Assembly (NCBI GenBank): GCA_016125095.1
Contig: WGMK01000013.1
Location: forward strand, 1-64,000
Origin: Candidatus Hydrogenedens sp.
GTDB lineage: Bacteria > Hydrogenedentota > Hydrogenedentia > Hydrogenedentales > JAEUWI01
Length of the DNA stretch: 64,000 nt
Reading direction: 5' to 3'
This document shows positions 16,642-25,985 of the stretch, one piece after another (positions within the stretch are counted from its first letter, which is position 1; every line of letters starts with the position of its first letter). The position numbers and the translations under genes are program-made. Under the pieces are notes generated by a model. The model saw only the letters and a program-made list of their open reading frames with translations. It was not told the DNA's origin and did not search any database.

Positions 16642-19361
16642 CGCGCCAGACGGAAACCGATGTCGTACACCGCGTCGTCCGGCTGCAGGCCCGCCCGCTT
16701 CGCTGAACGGCACAGCGTAATCCCGCTCGTCCACGCGCCCCCGCGTATAATCCGCACCACCCCCGACGCCGGCCCCGCCGGGTCCGACGCCGGGCTGCTC
16801 CCGTAATACGCCGTGTCGTACCAATCGTTGCACCATTCCCACACATTGCCGCCCATGTCGTAGGCGCCAATCGGGCTGTGGCTTTCCTGCGTCGCCACCG
16901 GGCCGTTCGGGCTGACGTTGACCCCGTCGAACCAGCCCACGGGCGACGTATAAGGCTTCGGTACCAAGTCCAGCGGATTCATGTATCCCGGGTTCACGTC
17001 GAAATAATTAATCCGGTCCTTGCCACTCGCCGTGTCCGCGGTGATGGGGTATATCCAGTGCTTGCTGCCGTCCCACGCCGCCGCGCGTTCCCACTCCGCC
17101 TCCGTCGGCAGTCGATATCCCGATTGTCCGAAATCGGCGGACCAGTCCGTCGGGTCGTACACGGGTGTCAGCCCCGCGATGCTGGAGAGCCAGTTCGTAT
17201 AGAGCGCCGCGCCATGCCAAGTCACCATCATGATCGGATGTTCGCCGGTGGAATATTGCACCAGCGTGTCGGTGGCTACCTTACGCGGAATAAAACGGCC
17301 GCCCGTATAGGCGACATGTCGGTACGAGCTCGTGAATTCGTACACCAGCAGGTTGTCTGGACCGCCGTAGATGTCGCGGATCGGGTTCCACGGATCGCCG
17401 TTCTCATCGCGCAGGTATTGGCGCGTGTCGTTGTGCGCCCAGTTCAACACGTCGCAGAACTGCTGCACGGTCACTTCGAATTTGCCGATGGAATACTGCG
17501 AGAGCGCGACAGTATGCACCGGCTGTTCCGCACCGCTCACCGCATTTGGATCGCCCATGTCGAAACTGCCGGGCGCTACCGTAATCATCTCGGGCAGCGA
17601 GAGGAAATAGGCGGCGACATCGAGCGCTGCCGTCACGTTGGTATCGAGCCGTATGGCGCTCGTATAGCCATCGCTCCACCCCAGAAATTCATACCCGCTG
17701 TCGGGCACCGCCACGACGGTTGTACCGTCGCCACCGATCGCTACGATCTGATCCGTATTGCCCGTCAGCGTGCCGCCGGTTTCCGCCTCGTAGTGCAGCG
17801 TGAATTGCTGCGTGAAGCTCGCGGTGACGCTGAGATCCGCGGTCACGCCCGTATCCGTCCTGGTCGCCGTCAGCACGCCGTCGCTCCACTGGTCGAAGGC
17901 ATAATCGGAATCGGGAATGGCGGTCACGGCGGTGCCGTCGCCCCCGGGCGACACCCACTGCGAGGCATTTCCTGAGAGCGAGCCGCCGGTTCCTGCGGCA
18001 TAGGTGAGCAGGTACTGCTGCACGAATTCGGCCGTAACGCTGATGTTGCCGGAGACCGCCAAGTCTGTCCTGGTCGCCGTCAATACGCCGTCGCTCCATT
18101 GCACAAAGGCGTAGCCAATATCGGCCAGCGCGACCACGGCCTCGCCGTCGGCGCCTTCGCTCACAACCTGGTGAATATTTCCGGTCACCGTCCCCCCGGT
18201 ACCCGCAGCATAATCCAGGGTATACGTCGTCTGAACGTAATTGTCCTCCGCCTTGAGCTGCAGGCGGGCATTGGCGATTCGCTGGTTCGGATAGTCACTG
18301 GCGATGTCCCAAATGATTGCCTTGGCCGTACCTGTCGCTACGCCTGAGACGTCACCGGTTAGGCTCGTCACGGAAAAGGGGTAGCCATCCGCGCCGCCAT
18401 TCTTCGAGAGCATGACCGTGATGTCACAGGGGCCGTTCGGCGCATCCAAATCGTAAAGAATCAGCACCTCCGTACCGCCCGTCGCGCTGGGCCGCTGCTG
18501 GAAGAACACATTGGATATTTCGGGCGGGTCGGCAGCATGCGCGGGTGCGGCGAACGCCAGCGCCAGCCCGAGCAGGCATACATGCCGCCGTCGGTATCGA
18601 AGTGCCGCAATCCCCACCAAGACAAGTAATATGGCAAGCGGCACCGGGTAGAGGGGCAGGCCATTCGCACCACCCACGCGCAAGGCGTCGGAATCCGTCG
18701 TCACGCCGAGATTGCCCGCGAGATCGAAGCCGGTTATCTCGATGTCCGCAGGACCTGCCAGGGCGTCGGACGGGATCGTCAACGCATAGACAAAAGATCC
18801 TGATTTGCTGTCCCCCGAAACATAAGCTGCGTCCTTTCCCTCGACGCGTACGACAGGCAATCCATCCAAAGTCTCGTCCACGGAGAAACGGATCTCAACA
18901 GATTCTCCAGGGCTCGCCACCGACGGTGCTACCACGAGGTCCGAATACTCCGGCGGCGATCCCAATCCCAGCGTTTGCGCGCTGCTCGCCCCAATCGGAT
19001 TACCCAAGACATCGCGCAGGCCCGTCGCGCTTATGGTCACGGGTGCGTCGGTGCGCATTTCGCCGTCGTACCAATAGAGGATCGTCGGTGCTTGCCCCCC
19101 GGCGAGATCGGGCGACGGATTAAACGTGCCGGTGCCTGCTCCGGAGATGTGGTAGTTGGCCGGGTCGTCGAGGCCATCGGACAGCATGGGCCGGGAAAAG
19201 TAGACGGCGAGGATGTATTTGCTGAGCGTGCCCGCGCCGGAAACCTCGGGTGGAGTCGTATCGAGCACGCCCCCGCCGGACACGGCCGTGCCCTCGAGCG
19301 CGCTCGCCGCGCTGGCGGCGGTGCACAAAACGGCCAGCAGTAGTAGACTGTAACGGCGCAT
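16638..19361 (-). CDS. secreted multidomain protein: internal sorting-type hairpin, 3 InlB-like repeats, SUMF1 domain
   Basis: A single 907-residue frame that looks like two secreted proteins joined. Residues 1-20 form a signal peptide, followed by an extracellular Ig-like region (about 30-232). Residues 236-254 are a TM helix ending in RYRRRH, as in C-terminal sorting tags. At once VCLLGLALAFAAPAHA (261-276) forms a second signal-peptide-like segment with an AHA cleavage site. Then come a beta-rich domain (278-373), three repeats of exactly 70 residues (381-590) and a SUMF1/formylglycine-generating-enzyme-type domain (591-907) with the typical GGNVWEWCNDWY and RGGAW...GFRLAR. The tail has one cysteine (ITLCRSAKR) where true FGE has a CxxxxC pair, so it is probably not a sulfatase-modifying enzyme. 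GGGGAG lies 5 bp before the ATG. It lies 79 bp downstream of the small TM gene in the same direction. Confidence 0.75.
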   Translation of the reverse strand: MRRYSLLLLAVLCTAASAASALEGTAVSGGGVLDTTPPEVSGAGTLSKYILAVYFSRPMLSDGLDDPANYHISGAGTGTFNPSPDLAGGQAPTILYWYDGEMRTDAPVTISATGLRDVLGNPIGASSAQTLGLGSPPEYSDLVVAPSVASPGESVEIRFSVDETLDGLPVVRVEGKDAAYVSGDSKSGSFVYALTIPSDALAGPADIEITGFDLAGNLGVTTDSDALRVGGANGLPLYPVPLAILLVLVGIAALRYRRRHVCLLGLALAFAAPAHAADPPEISNVFFQQRPSATGGTEVLILYDLDAPNGPCDITVMLSKNGGADGYPFSVTSLTGDVSGVATGTAKAIIWDIASDYPNQRIANARLQLKAEDNYVQTTYTLDYAAGTGGTVTGNIHQVVSEGADGEAVVALADIGYAFVQWSDGVLTATRTDLAVSGNISVTAEFVQQYLLTYAAGTGGSLSGNASQWVSPGGDGTAVTAIPDSDYAFDQWSDGVLTATRTDTGVTADLSVTASFTQQFTLHYEAETGGTLTGNTDQIVAIGGDGTTVVAVPDSGYEFLGWSDGYTSAIRLDTNVTAALDVAAYFLSLPEMITVAPGSFDMGDPNAVSGAEQPVHTVALSQYSIGKFEVTVQQFCDVLNWAHNDTRQYLRDENGDPWNPIRDIYGGPDNLLVYEFTSSYRHVAYTGGRFIPRKVATDTLVQYSTGEHPIMMVTWHGAALYTNWLSSIAGLTPVYDPTDWSADFGQSGYRLPTEAEWERAAAWDGSKHWIYPITADTASGKDRINYFDVNPGYMNPLDLVPKPYTSPVGWFDGVNVSPNGPVATQESHSPIGAYDMGGNVWEWCNDWYDTAYYGSSPASDPAGPASGVVRIIRGGAWTSGITLCRSAKRAGLQPDDAVYDIGFRLAR
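17592..18221 (-). repeat. three tandem 70-residue divergent InlB-type repeats
   Basis: Within the SUMF1 protein, the units start at residues 381, 451 and 521, each with Y-[AE]-A-x-TGG, then GDG or ADG, a Y-x-F-x-x-W-S-D-G core and V-x-A-x-F at the end. The period is exactly 70 residues (210 bp). Units 1 and 2 share QWSDGVLTATRTD exactly, suggesting recent duplication. The pattern is that of the divergent InlB B-repeat/bacterial-repeat families. Confidence 0.8.
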
Positions 19362-19440
19362 GGTTCTCCCCGGGGCGCGGAAACAGCGGCTATCCTGCCA
19401 GCCATTTCCGTGCTACAGTTGAACACAAAACGCCGTTATA

Positions 19441-19653
19441 CTACATATCCGCCGGATGCTCAACCCCGGATTCCTGTGCAGGCGGGGTCTGGGGCGCGGG
19501 CGGGCTGCCGCCCTGGTTGTGCAGCGTGGTGCCTGCCAGCCAGAAAAACAAGGCCAGAATACCGACGAGCAGCGCGTTCGCCAGCAGACAGCCCGTCATG
19601 CTCTTCTCCGGATAGGCCGGAGTCTTCGCGTAAATCCGATTCCACCAGTTCAT
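19441..19653 (-). CDS. small single-TM membrane protein
   Basis: A 70-residue protein that I do not recognise. It has an N-terminal soluble part (MNWWNRIYAKTPAYPEKS), one TM helix (about residues 19-40, GCLLANALLVGILALFFWLAG) and a short Gln/Pro-rich tail (PPAPQTPPAQ). A strong GGGAGG lies about 7 bp before the ATG at 19653, which is the main reason to believe the gene. It is divergent from the Gfo/Idh/MocA gene at 19765 and upstream of the SUMF1 gene in the same direction. Confidence 0.65.
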   Translation of the reverse strand: MNWWNRIYAKTPAYPEKSMTGCLLANALLVGILALFFWLAGTTLHNQGGSPPAPQTPPAQESGVEHPADM

Positions 19654-19764
19654 GATACCGCCTCCCTCAGGGTGTTGCCCGGCGCGCGCCGTGGCTGGAT
19701 TTCCCGTGCGTGTCTTTCGCTCTGCTATACTCCGCGCTTCCTGAGCGGAGTAAGGAGAATTCCC

Positions 19765-20799
19765 ATGACCAAGTCGCTGCGCGTGGCCATTATCGGCTGC
19801 GGCGAAATCGCGAAGCAATTGCACGTGCCGGACCTCGCCACCAGCCCCAATGCGGACATTGTGGCCTTCTGCGATATCGAGACTGACATGGCGCGCGGCC
19901 TGGCGGAAACCTGGGCACCCGATGCCCGCATCTACAAAGACTACAAGCTGATGCTGAAGGACGGCGTGGCCGAGGCCGTGGTGGTGTGCCTGCCGAACAA
20001 GCTGCACGCCCCGGTGTCCATCGACGCCCTGAACGCGGGCTGCCATGTGCTGGTGGAAAAGCCCATGGCCACTAGCGCCGCCGAGTGCGACAAAATGCTT
20101 GCCGCCGCGAAGAAGGCCGGCAAGCAATTGCTGGTGAACCAGTGCCAGCGCCTGCACCCCGCGCACCTCAAGGCCAAGGAAGTGCTCGACAGCGGCATCC
20201 TGGGCAAGGTGCTCCACGTGACCGCCATGTTCGGCCACGGCGGCCCGCGCGAATGGTCTCCGCGCGGCACCTGGTTCTGGAAGAAATCCGAGGCGCGTTT
20301 CGGTGCCATGGCCGACCTCGGCGTACACAAGGCCGACCTCATCCGTTATCTCACCGGCAAGGAAGTGGCGGAAGTGTGCGGCTTCGTCGAGAACTGCAAC
20401 AACCCCAAGGATGACGTCGACGACAACATGGTCTCGGCCATACGCTTTACCGATGGCACCGTGGGCACGCTTGCCGCATCGTGGACGGTCTATGGCGAGA
20501 GCGCCGACTTCATTTCGCTGCACTGCGCCAAGGGTTCGCTGCGTGTCCGGCTCTGGCCGGGCGAGCCGGTCATCGCGCACCTGCAGCATCCGCAGTGCGA
20601 GATTTCTTTCGAGCCGCCCGAGCCCCGGGGCGACTACGCCGGTTCATGGGGACTCGACGCTGGTGGTAGCTTCGCGCGCGCGTGCCTCGGGCTCGAGCCG
20701 CCTTTCTGCCCCGGTGAGGAAGGCAAGAAATCCCTCGAGCTGATTCTCGCTATCGAGAAGGCCGCCCAGACCCGCAAGACCGTCAGCCTTAAGCACTAG
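19765..20799 (+). CDS. cytosolic Gfo/Idh/MocA-family oxidoreductase
   Basis: This 344-residue NAD(P)-dependent dehydrogenase has the Rossmann loop IIGCGEIAKQLH near the N-terminus, the conserved VLVEKPMATSAAECD (EKP motif, about residue 98) and the catalytic-type DLGVHKADLI (GxHxxD) in the C-terminal domain. Unlike the enzyme at 7807 it has no export signal. The ATG at 19765 is fixed by AAGGAG 6 bp upstream; longer in-frame extensions lack a ribosome binding site. A TATACT -10 lies at 19726. It is followed 30 bp later by the MBOAT gene, so it may act on sugar precursors of the glycan that those genes acylate (inference). Substrate unknown. Confidence 0.85.
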   Translation: MTKSLRVAIIGCGEIAKQLHVPDLATSPNADIVAFCDIETDMARGLAETWAPDARIYKDYKLMLKDGVAEAVVVCLPNKLHAPVSIDALNAGCHVLVEKPMATSAAECDKMLAAAKKAGKQLLVNQCQRLHPAHLKAKEVLDSGILGKVLHVTAMFGHGGPREWSPRGTWFWKKSEARFGAMADLGVHKADLIRYLTGKEVAEVCGFVENCNNPKDDVDDNMVSAIRFTDGTVGTLAASWTVYGESADFISLHCAKGSLRVRLWPGEPVIAHLQHPQCEISFEPPEPRGDYAGSWGLDAGGSFARACLGLEPPFCPGEEGKKSLELILAIEKAAQTRKTVSLKH

Positions 20800-20828
20800 T
20801 CCATCGCACCCAGGGGGACACCGTTGGC

Positions 20829-22259
20829 ATGGTCTTCAGTTCCGTACTGTTCCTGTTTCTGTTCCTGCCGGTCGTGGTGTCGGTGTACCATGCATCACCC
20901 CGGTTCGCGCGGAACCTATGGCTGCTTGCCGCCAGCTTGTTCTTTTACGCCTGGGGCGAGACCTTCTACGTCGGCGTGATGCTCGTATCCGTGCTTGCCA
21001 ACTACGGCCTCGGCCTCGCGGCCGATCGGTTCCGCGGCGGCCCCTTCGGCGGTCGCATCCTGCTGCTGACGGTTTTGCTTAATCTCGGCATGCTCGGCGT
21101 GTTCAAATACGCCAATTTCATCGCCGACAATGTGAACGTGGCGCTCGCCACGCTGGGCCTCGCGACGGTTGAGCTAAGCCCGGTGCACCTGCCTATCGGG
21201 ATATCCTTCTTCACCTTCCAGGCCATGTCTTACGTGATTGACGTCTACCGCGGCCAGGCGCGCGTCGAGCGCAATCCCTTCAATGTCGCGCTCTATATCG
21301 CCCTGTTTCCGCAGCTCATCGCCGGCCCCATTGTGCGCTATCAGGACGTGGCCGACCAGATCCGGGAGCGAAGCACTTCGGCCGATCTGTTTGCCCAGGG
21401 CATCCGCCGATTCGTGATCGGGCTCGGCAAGAAGGTGCTCATCGCAAACCTCGTTGCCGTGCCGGCCGACGCCATCTTCCAGCTGCCCGCCTCGGAACTC
21501 ACCACCGGCCTCGCGTGGCTCGGCACCATTTGCTATACGCTCCAGATCTACTTCGATTTCTCCGGCTATTCCGACATGGCCATCGGCCTCGGGCTTATGT
21601 TCGGCTTCCGGTTCCTCGAGAATTTCCAGTGGCCCTACATCGCGCGGAGCATCAAGGAATTCTGGCGGCGCTGGCACATTTCCCTTTCCACCTGGTTCCG
21701 TGACTATCTCTACCTGCCGCTGGGCGGCAACCGTCACGGCAATCTGCGCACCTACTTCAATCTCGTCACGGTGTTCTTCCTCTGCGGCCTGTGGCACGGG
21801 GCCAGCTGGAGCTTCGTGGTCTGGGGCCTCTATCACGGCGCGTTCCTGGTGTTCGAGCGCACGCGCGCCGGCGCCGTGGTCGACCGCATGCCGCGCCCGC
21901 TACAGCATGGCTACACCCTGATCGTCGTCATGATCGGCTGGGTATTCTTCCGCCATGAGACCCTGCCCGGCGCGCTGCATCACCTCGCCGCCATGGCTGG
22001 ATTCGATGGCGGCGCCGTGCCGCTCTATCCCGTGGGTTACTATCTGCAATACGACCTCTGCCTCGCGCTGGCGCTGGGTATCTTCGGCGCGACGCCCTGG
22101 CTTCCCGCGCTGGCCGTTTGGTACGAACGCCAGGATTCGCCGGCCCTGCGGCGCGCGGGCGATATCGCCCTTATCGCCGCGCCGCTGGCCGTACTCTATT
22201 GCGCTGCGGTGGTGCTGTCGGCGGGCACCCACAACCCCTTCATCTACTTCCGGTTTTAG
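20829..22259 (+). CDS. MBOAT-family O-acyltransferase (AlgI/DltB-like)
   Basis: This 476-residue polytopic inner-membrane protein starts MVFSSVLFLFLFLPVVV like AlgI homologues and contains RRWHISLSTWFRDYLYLPLGG (about 280-300, H283) and CGLWHGASWSFVVWG with the conserved membrane histidine H323. AlgI-type MBOATs pass acyl groups, usually acetyl, across the membrane to a periplasmic partner that acylates exopolysaccharide. Its partner is encoded 8 bp downstream. GGGGGA lies about 10 bp before the ATG. No alginate polymerase is present, so the acceptor polymer is unknown. Confidence 0.88.
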   Translation: MVFSSVLFLFLFLPVVVSVYHASPRFARNLWLLAASLFFYAWGETFYVGVMLVSVLANYGLGLAADRFRGGPFGGRILLLTVLLNLGMLGVFKYANFIADNVNVALATLGLATVELSPVHLPIGISFFTFQAMSYVIDVYRGQARVERNPFNVALYIALFPQLIAGPIVRYQDVADQIRERSTSADLFAQGIRRFVIGLGKKVLIANLVAVPADAIFQLPASELTTGLAWLGTICYTLQIYFDFSGYSDMAIGLGLMFGFRFLENFQWPYIARSIKEFWRRWHISLSTWFRDYLYLPLGGNRHGNLRTYFNLVTVFFLCGLWHGASWSFVVWGLYHGAFLVFERTRAGAVVDRMPRPLQHGYTLIVVMIGWVFFRHETLPGALHHLAAMAGFDGGAVPLYPVGYYLQYDLCLALALGIFGATPWLPALAVWYERQDSPALRRAGDIALIAAPLAVLYCAAVVLSAGTHNPFIYFRF

Positions 22260-22267
22260 GGGGCGGC

Positions 22268-23407
22268 ATGCAGCACGCGAAACACTGGATACTCATCGCG
22301 GGATTCATGGTCCTGCTCTGGCTGCCCACAGCGGACTACTTCCTGCATTTCGATCCCACGCCACGCCTCGAGGAAAAGCGCGAGCCTGCCGTCTGGCCCG
22401 GATGGCCGCAGAACCGCGAGGATATCGAAGCATTCCCGGCCGCGTACGACGCCTATTTCAAGGATCACTTCGGGCTGCGCGAGCGGCTGGTGCTCACCTA
22501 CCTCAACACGAAGACCTGGGTTTTCCGCAGTTCACCCATCGACTGGGGCACCATCGGCAAAGACGGCTGGCTCTTCCTGAGCGGCGTCTCGAACGTGGAT
22601 ACCTACCGTGTCCACTCGCCGCTTACCGAAGCAGACCTCGAGCATCGGCTGGCGGATTACCAGAGCCAGCGGGCTGCGTGCCTGAAGCAAAGTGCGTTGC
22701 ATCTCGTCGTGTGGGGACCCAACAAGTCGACCATCTATCCCGAGTATCTGCCCGGCTGGATGACACGCCTGCACGACCGCACCAACCTTGATGCCCTGCA
22801 GGAATACGTGACGCAGCGGTCCGACATCGAGATGGTCGACCTGCGTCCGGCCCTGTTGCGCGGCAAGCAAGACACGCGGGTCTATTACCGCGCCGAGAGC
22901 CACTGGAATACCCTGGGCGCCTATATCGCCTACCGGACGATTCTCGAACACATCGGCGACCGGGTACCGGGAATCCAGGTGCTGACCAAAGACGATGTAA
23001 CCTTTGAACTGCGGCCGCGCAACCAGGCCGACACCATTCTGCCCTTCGCCATTCCGGCCTACCAGGCCGAGTGGGTCGAGGGCGCGACCATCAAGAATCC
23101 GCGCAGCCGTTTCCTCGGCCGCGAAATCGAGGGGCTCGACCTGAAGCGTGACGTCGACCTGCTCGAGTACGTTTCCGGCGACGGTCTCACCGGGCCGACC
23201 CTGCTCATGTTCCACGACTCGTTCGGCTACCCGATGATGCCGTTCCTGGTCGAGACCTTCGCGCGCTGTGTTTTTGTACGGCGGCCCAGCTTCAACGAGC
23301 GCATCATCGAGGCGGTCAAGCCGGACGTCGTCATCGACCTGCAGGTCGAGCGCAAGCTGCTCTCCGGCGAGAACCTCGAGCGCTATCCCGGCCTCGGCAG
23401 TTGGTAG
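22268..23407 (+). CDS. AlgJ/AlgX-like periplasmic O-acetyltransferase
   Basis: This 379-residue protein has an N-terminal membrane anchor (about residues 7-22) and a periplasmic SGNH-like domain. The family's IGKDGWLFLSG motif is at about 97-106, RAESHWN at 208-214 (histidine H212) and the nucleophile motif FHDSFG at 315-320 (S318). In most family members the HW motif is preceded by Asp (D-x-H-W); here it is Glu (ESHW). GGGGG directly precedes the ATG at 22268, 8 bp after the MBOAT stop, so the two are cotranscribed and form an acyl-transfer pair. Longer in-frame starts inside the MBOAT gene were rejected. Confidence 0.8.
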   Translation: MQHAKHWILIAGFMVLLWLPTADYFLHFDPTPRLEEKREPAVWPGWPQNREDIEAFPAAYDAYFKDHFGLRERLVLTYLNTKTWVFRSSPIDWGTIGKDGWLFLSGVSNVDTYRVHSPLTEADLEHRLADYQSQRAACLKQSALHLVVWGPNKSTIYPEYLPGWMTRLHDRTNLDALQEYVTQRSDIEMVDLRPALLRGKQDTRVYYRAESHWNTLGAYIAYRTILEHIGDRVPGIQVLTKDDVTFELRPRNQADTILPFAIPAYQAEWVEGATIKNPRSRFLGREIEGLDLKRDVDLLEYVSGDGLTGPTLLMFHDSFGYPMMPFLVETFARCVFVRRPSFNERIIEAVKPDVVIDLQVERKLLSGENLERYPGLGSW

Positions 23408-23411
23408 TCCC

Positions 23412-25985
23412 TTACGGCGAAGGCTTTAGAAACTCCGCGCTTCCTTCGCCCCGCTTCGATCCCATGTCGATGATTTCGCGGGTGGTCGGATAGGCGAAGT
23501 CGATGCCGGCGCGGCGGAACTCGTCGAAGATCTCCAGGTTAATGGCCTGCTGGATGTCCATGTAGACCTTGTAGTCCGAGTCCAGCACGTAATACACGCA
23601 CTCGAAGTCCAGCGAGAAGTCCCCGTACTTGTAGAAGTGCGCCCGGTCAAAGCGCACGATCTCCTGAAACTCGATGATCTTCCGCACCATGTCGGGAATC
23701 TTGCGCAACTTGCTGAGTTCCGTTTCGTAGGTGACGCCGAAGTAGAACTTCACCCGGCGCTCCTTCATGCGCTTGTAGTTCTGCACCCGGCTGCCGATGA
23801 GGTCGGCGTTCGAGAATACGATCTCCTCGCCGCCCAGGCTCCGCATGCGCGTCGTCTTGATGCCGATGCGCTCTACCGTGCCGCTCTGTTCGCCCACGAC
23901 GATAAAGTCGCCCACGATAAACGGCTTGTCCATGAGAATCGCGAGCGAGCAGAAGATGTCGCCGAGGATGTTCTGCAGCGCGAACGCGATGGCGATACCG
24001 CCGATGCCCAGACCGGTGACGATGCCCGTGATGTCGTAACTCAGTCGGTTGAGCACCAGCAACAGCACCGCCGACCAGATGGCCACCCGCCCGAAAAACG
24101 CGAAGTGACCATAGACCGACGCCGTCGATGGGTCGGACAACTCGATGCGCCGCTGTTCCCGCTGCAGGAAGCGCTTGAAGAGTTCGCTCACCCACAGGGC
24201 AATCTGCACATAGATGACCAGGTAGAGCGCGATATCGAAGGCGCTGCTGATTGATTCGGGGAGTTGGAGCGATTGCGTGCTGGCGTAGGCCGCCAGCAAC
24301 ACGATGAAGAGCGTCTTGGTGTCGCGGATGAGCGCCAGCACGACCTCGATCGCGAACGACGCGTCGGTGCCTGTCTGCGTTGCGGTCACGAGGCGCCGCA
24401 ACACCGTGCGCCGCAGGATGAGCCTTATTGCCCATACGACGATCAGCACCAGCACGAATGAACCGCCCGACTTCACCAGCATCGCCATGCTGAAGCCGCG
24501 GTCGTCGATGACGAAGAGCTCCTTTTCCCAGAGTTCCTCCGCCTGCACACGCAGTTGCTCCAGCCGCTCGAGGAAACTGCCCGAGGCGAGAATCTCATTC
24601 AGGCTGCTGTTTAGCCGCTGGGCCAGGCGCTCGATGCGTATCAGCCGCGCGGCATATTCCCGCGCCTGGCCCTCTTGCTTCCGCAGGGCATCCAAGCGGG
24701 ATTTCGCTTCGGTCGGATCGGCCGGGCCGCCGCTTTCCGCCGCGAGCACGTTCTCGAGTTCAATCTGGCTCGCGCGCAAATCGTTCAATCGCGCTTCCAA
24801 CAGCGTCTTCGAACGGGCGACTTCGTCCAGCAGCGTGCGCGTTTCCACCGACCAGTCGCGGTAGGGAATGTCGGGCACTTCGTTCATCAAGTCGTGCCGC
24901 CGCTGCCACAGGGTCGCTTCGTCATTGCCGCGCGCCAGGCGCTGTTCCAGGTATTGGACCCCGGCATTCCCGGCTTCCACCCAGGCACTCCGGGCCGTGA
25001 CGCGTTCCAGCAGCTTGGGCCGCTCGGCCTCGTCCGTCACTTTGCCCAGGGCTTCGCGCGCCTCCGCCAGCAGCCGTTCATTGGCATCACGCGTCTTCCG
25101 CTGTTGTGCGAGTTCCTTCTCCAGCGCATCGCGCCGCGCCGTAATATCCGCCAGCTTCGCCTCGAGCAGCTCCTCTGGGAAGATACCTTGCTCCTGCGCA
25201 GCCGCCATCCGTTTCTCGGTGAGTTCAGCCAGGGTCTTGGCCGATTCCAGCGCCGTCTCCGCCACCGTTGCCCTCGCTTCGGCTACCTTTTGCCGCTGCC
25301 ACGCGATCCGCGATGCCAGCTGCACCTTCACCATGTCGTTCTGCAGCTTGGCGGCCAGGGCGTTGTCGTTGTTCGCGGCCACCGCATCGCGCGCCTTGCG
25401 CCGCGCTTCCTCCGCCTGCTCGAACTGCGTCTTGGCGCGGGCCAGTGCCGCCCGGGCCGCCTCGTCGGCCAGCTGCGCCGTGAGCAGGTCACGCTGGGTC
25501 GCCTCGGCGTTGTCCCGTATCTGGTCGATGTAGTCGATCGTGTACGGCGGCGGGTCGGTCAGTCCGGTTTCCTCGAACCCCTGCAGTGCGCTCGCCAGCG
25601 AGTCCCGCTTTTTCTCCGCGCTTTCCTGCTCTACCCGCAGCGTGACGCGCATGCGCAACTGGTCGGCCAAGTCGCGCCACATTTCCAGTCGATCGGTCGA
25701 GATGGGATCGGGCGGCCCCTGCACCAGCGATTTCGCTTGCTCCTCGAGCTCGGCCAGGCGGGCATTCGCCTCCTCAAGCAGCGCGTCGAGGTCTTCCTCG
25801 ACCGGCGCTTCGTCCTTGCTTTCGGCCTCGGCGCTGGCGCCCTCGATTGCTGCTTTTTCACCTTGGGGCTGCCCAGCCGCTTGCTCTTTAGGGGCGGGGG
25901 CATCGCCCTGCGCCGGCGCAACCGGTGCGACCGCGAAAATCAGGGCCACCAGAAACAAAGCAGTCAGCGTTCGAAGCGAAGACAT
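23412..25985 (-). CDS. large mechanosensitive channel of the MscS family with coiled-coil N-domain
   Basis: This 857-residue protein has a signal peptide (about 1-25), an acidic segment and a long helical/coiled-coil periplasmic region (about 70-540, rich in Glu, Ala, Arg). Several TM helices follow, then the MscS pore and beta domain. Motifs include GIGGIAIAFALQNILGDIFCSLAIL (pore helix), DKPFIVGDFIVVG and RMRSLGGEEIVFSNADLIGSRVQNY. The layout resembles MscK/KefA-like channels that release solutes on hypo-osmotic shock. The ATG at 25985 has GAGGGT 6 bp upstream; an upstream in-frame ATG at 26801 would cover the divergent SGNH gene. It is convergent with the AlgJ-like gene, separated by 4 bp. 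Confidence 0.85.
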   Translation of the reverse strand: MSSLRTLTALFLVALIFAVAPVAPAQGDAPAPKEQAAGQPQGEKAAIEGASAEAESKDEAPVEEDLDALLEEANARLAELEEQAKSLVQGPPDPISTDRLEMWRDLADQLRMRVTLRVEQESAEKKRDSLASALQGFEETGLTDPPPYTIDYIDQIRDNAEATQRDLLTAQLADEAARAALARAKTQFEQAEEARRKARDAVAANNDNALAAKLQNDMVKVQLASRIAWQRQKVAEARATVAETALESAKTLAELTEKRMAAAQEQGIFPEELLEAKLADITARRDALEKELAQQRKTRDANERLLAEAREALGKVTDEAERPKLLERVTARSAWVEAGNAGVQYLEQRLARGNDEATLWQRRHDLMNEVPDIPYRDWSVETRTLLDEVARSKTLLEARLNDLRASQIELENVLAAESGGPADPTEAKSRLDALRKQEGQAREYAARLIRIERLAQRLNSSLNEILASGSFLERLEQLRVQAEELWEKELFVIDDRGFSMAMLVKSGGSFVLVLIVVWAIRLILRRTVLRRLVTATQTGTDASFAIEVVLALIRDTKTLFIVLLAAYASTQSLQLPESISSAFDIALYLVIYVQIALWVSELFKRFLQREQRRIELSDPSTASVYGHFAFFGRVAIWSAVLLLVLNRLSYDITGIVTGLGIGGIAIAFALQNILGDIFCSLAILMDKPFIVGDFIVVGEQSGTVERIGIKTTRMRSLGGEEIVFSNADLIGSRVQNYKRMKERRVKFYFGVTYETELSKLRKIPDMVRKIIEFQEIVRFDRAHFYKYGDFSLDFECVYYVLDSDYKVYMDIQQAINLEIFDEFRRAGIDFAYPTTREIIDMGSKRGEGSAEFLKPSP

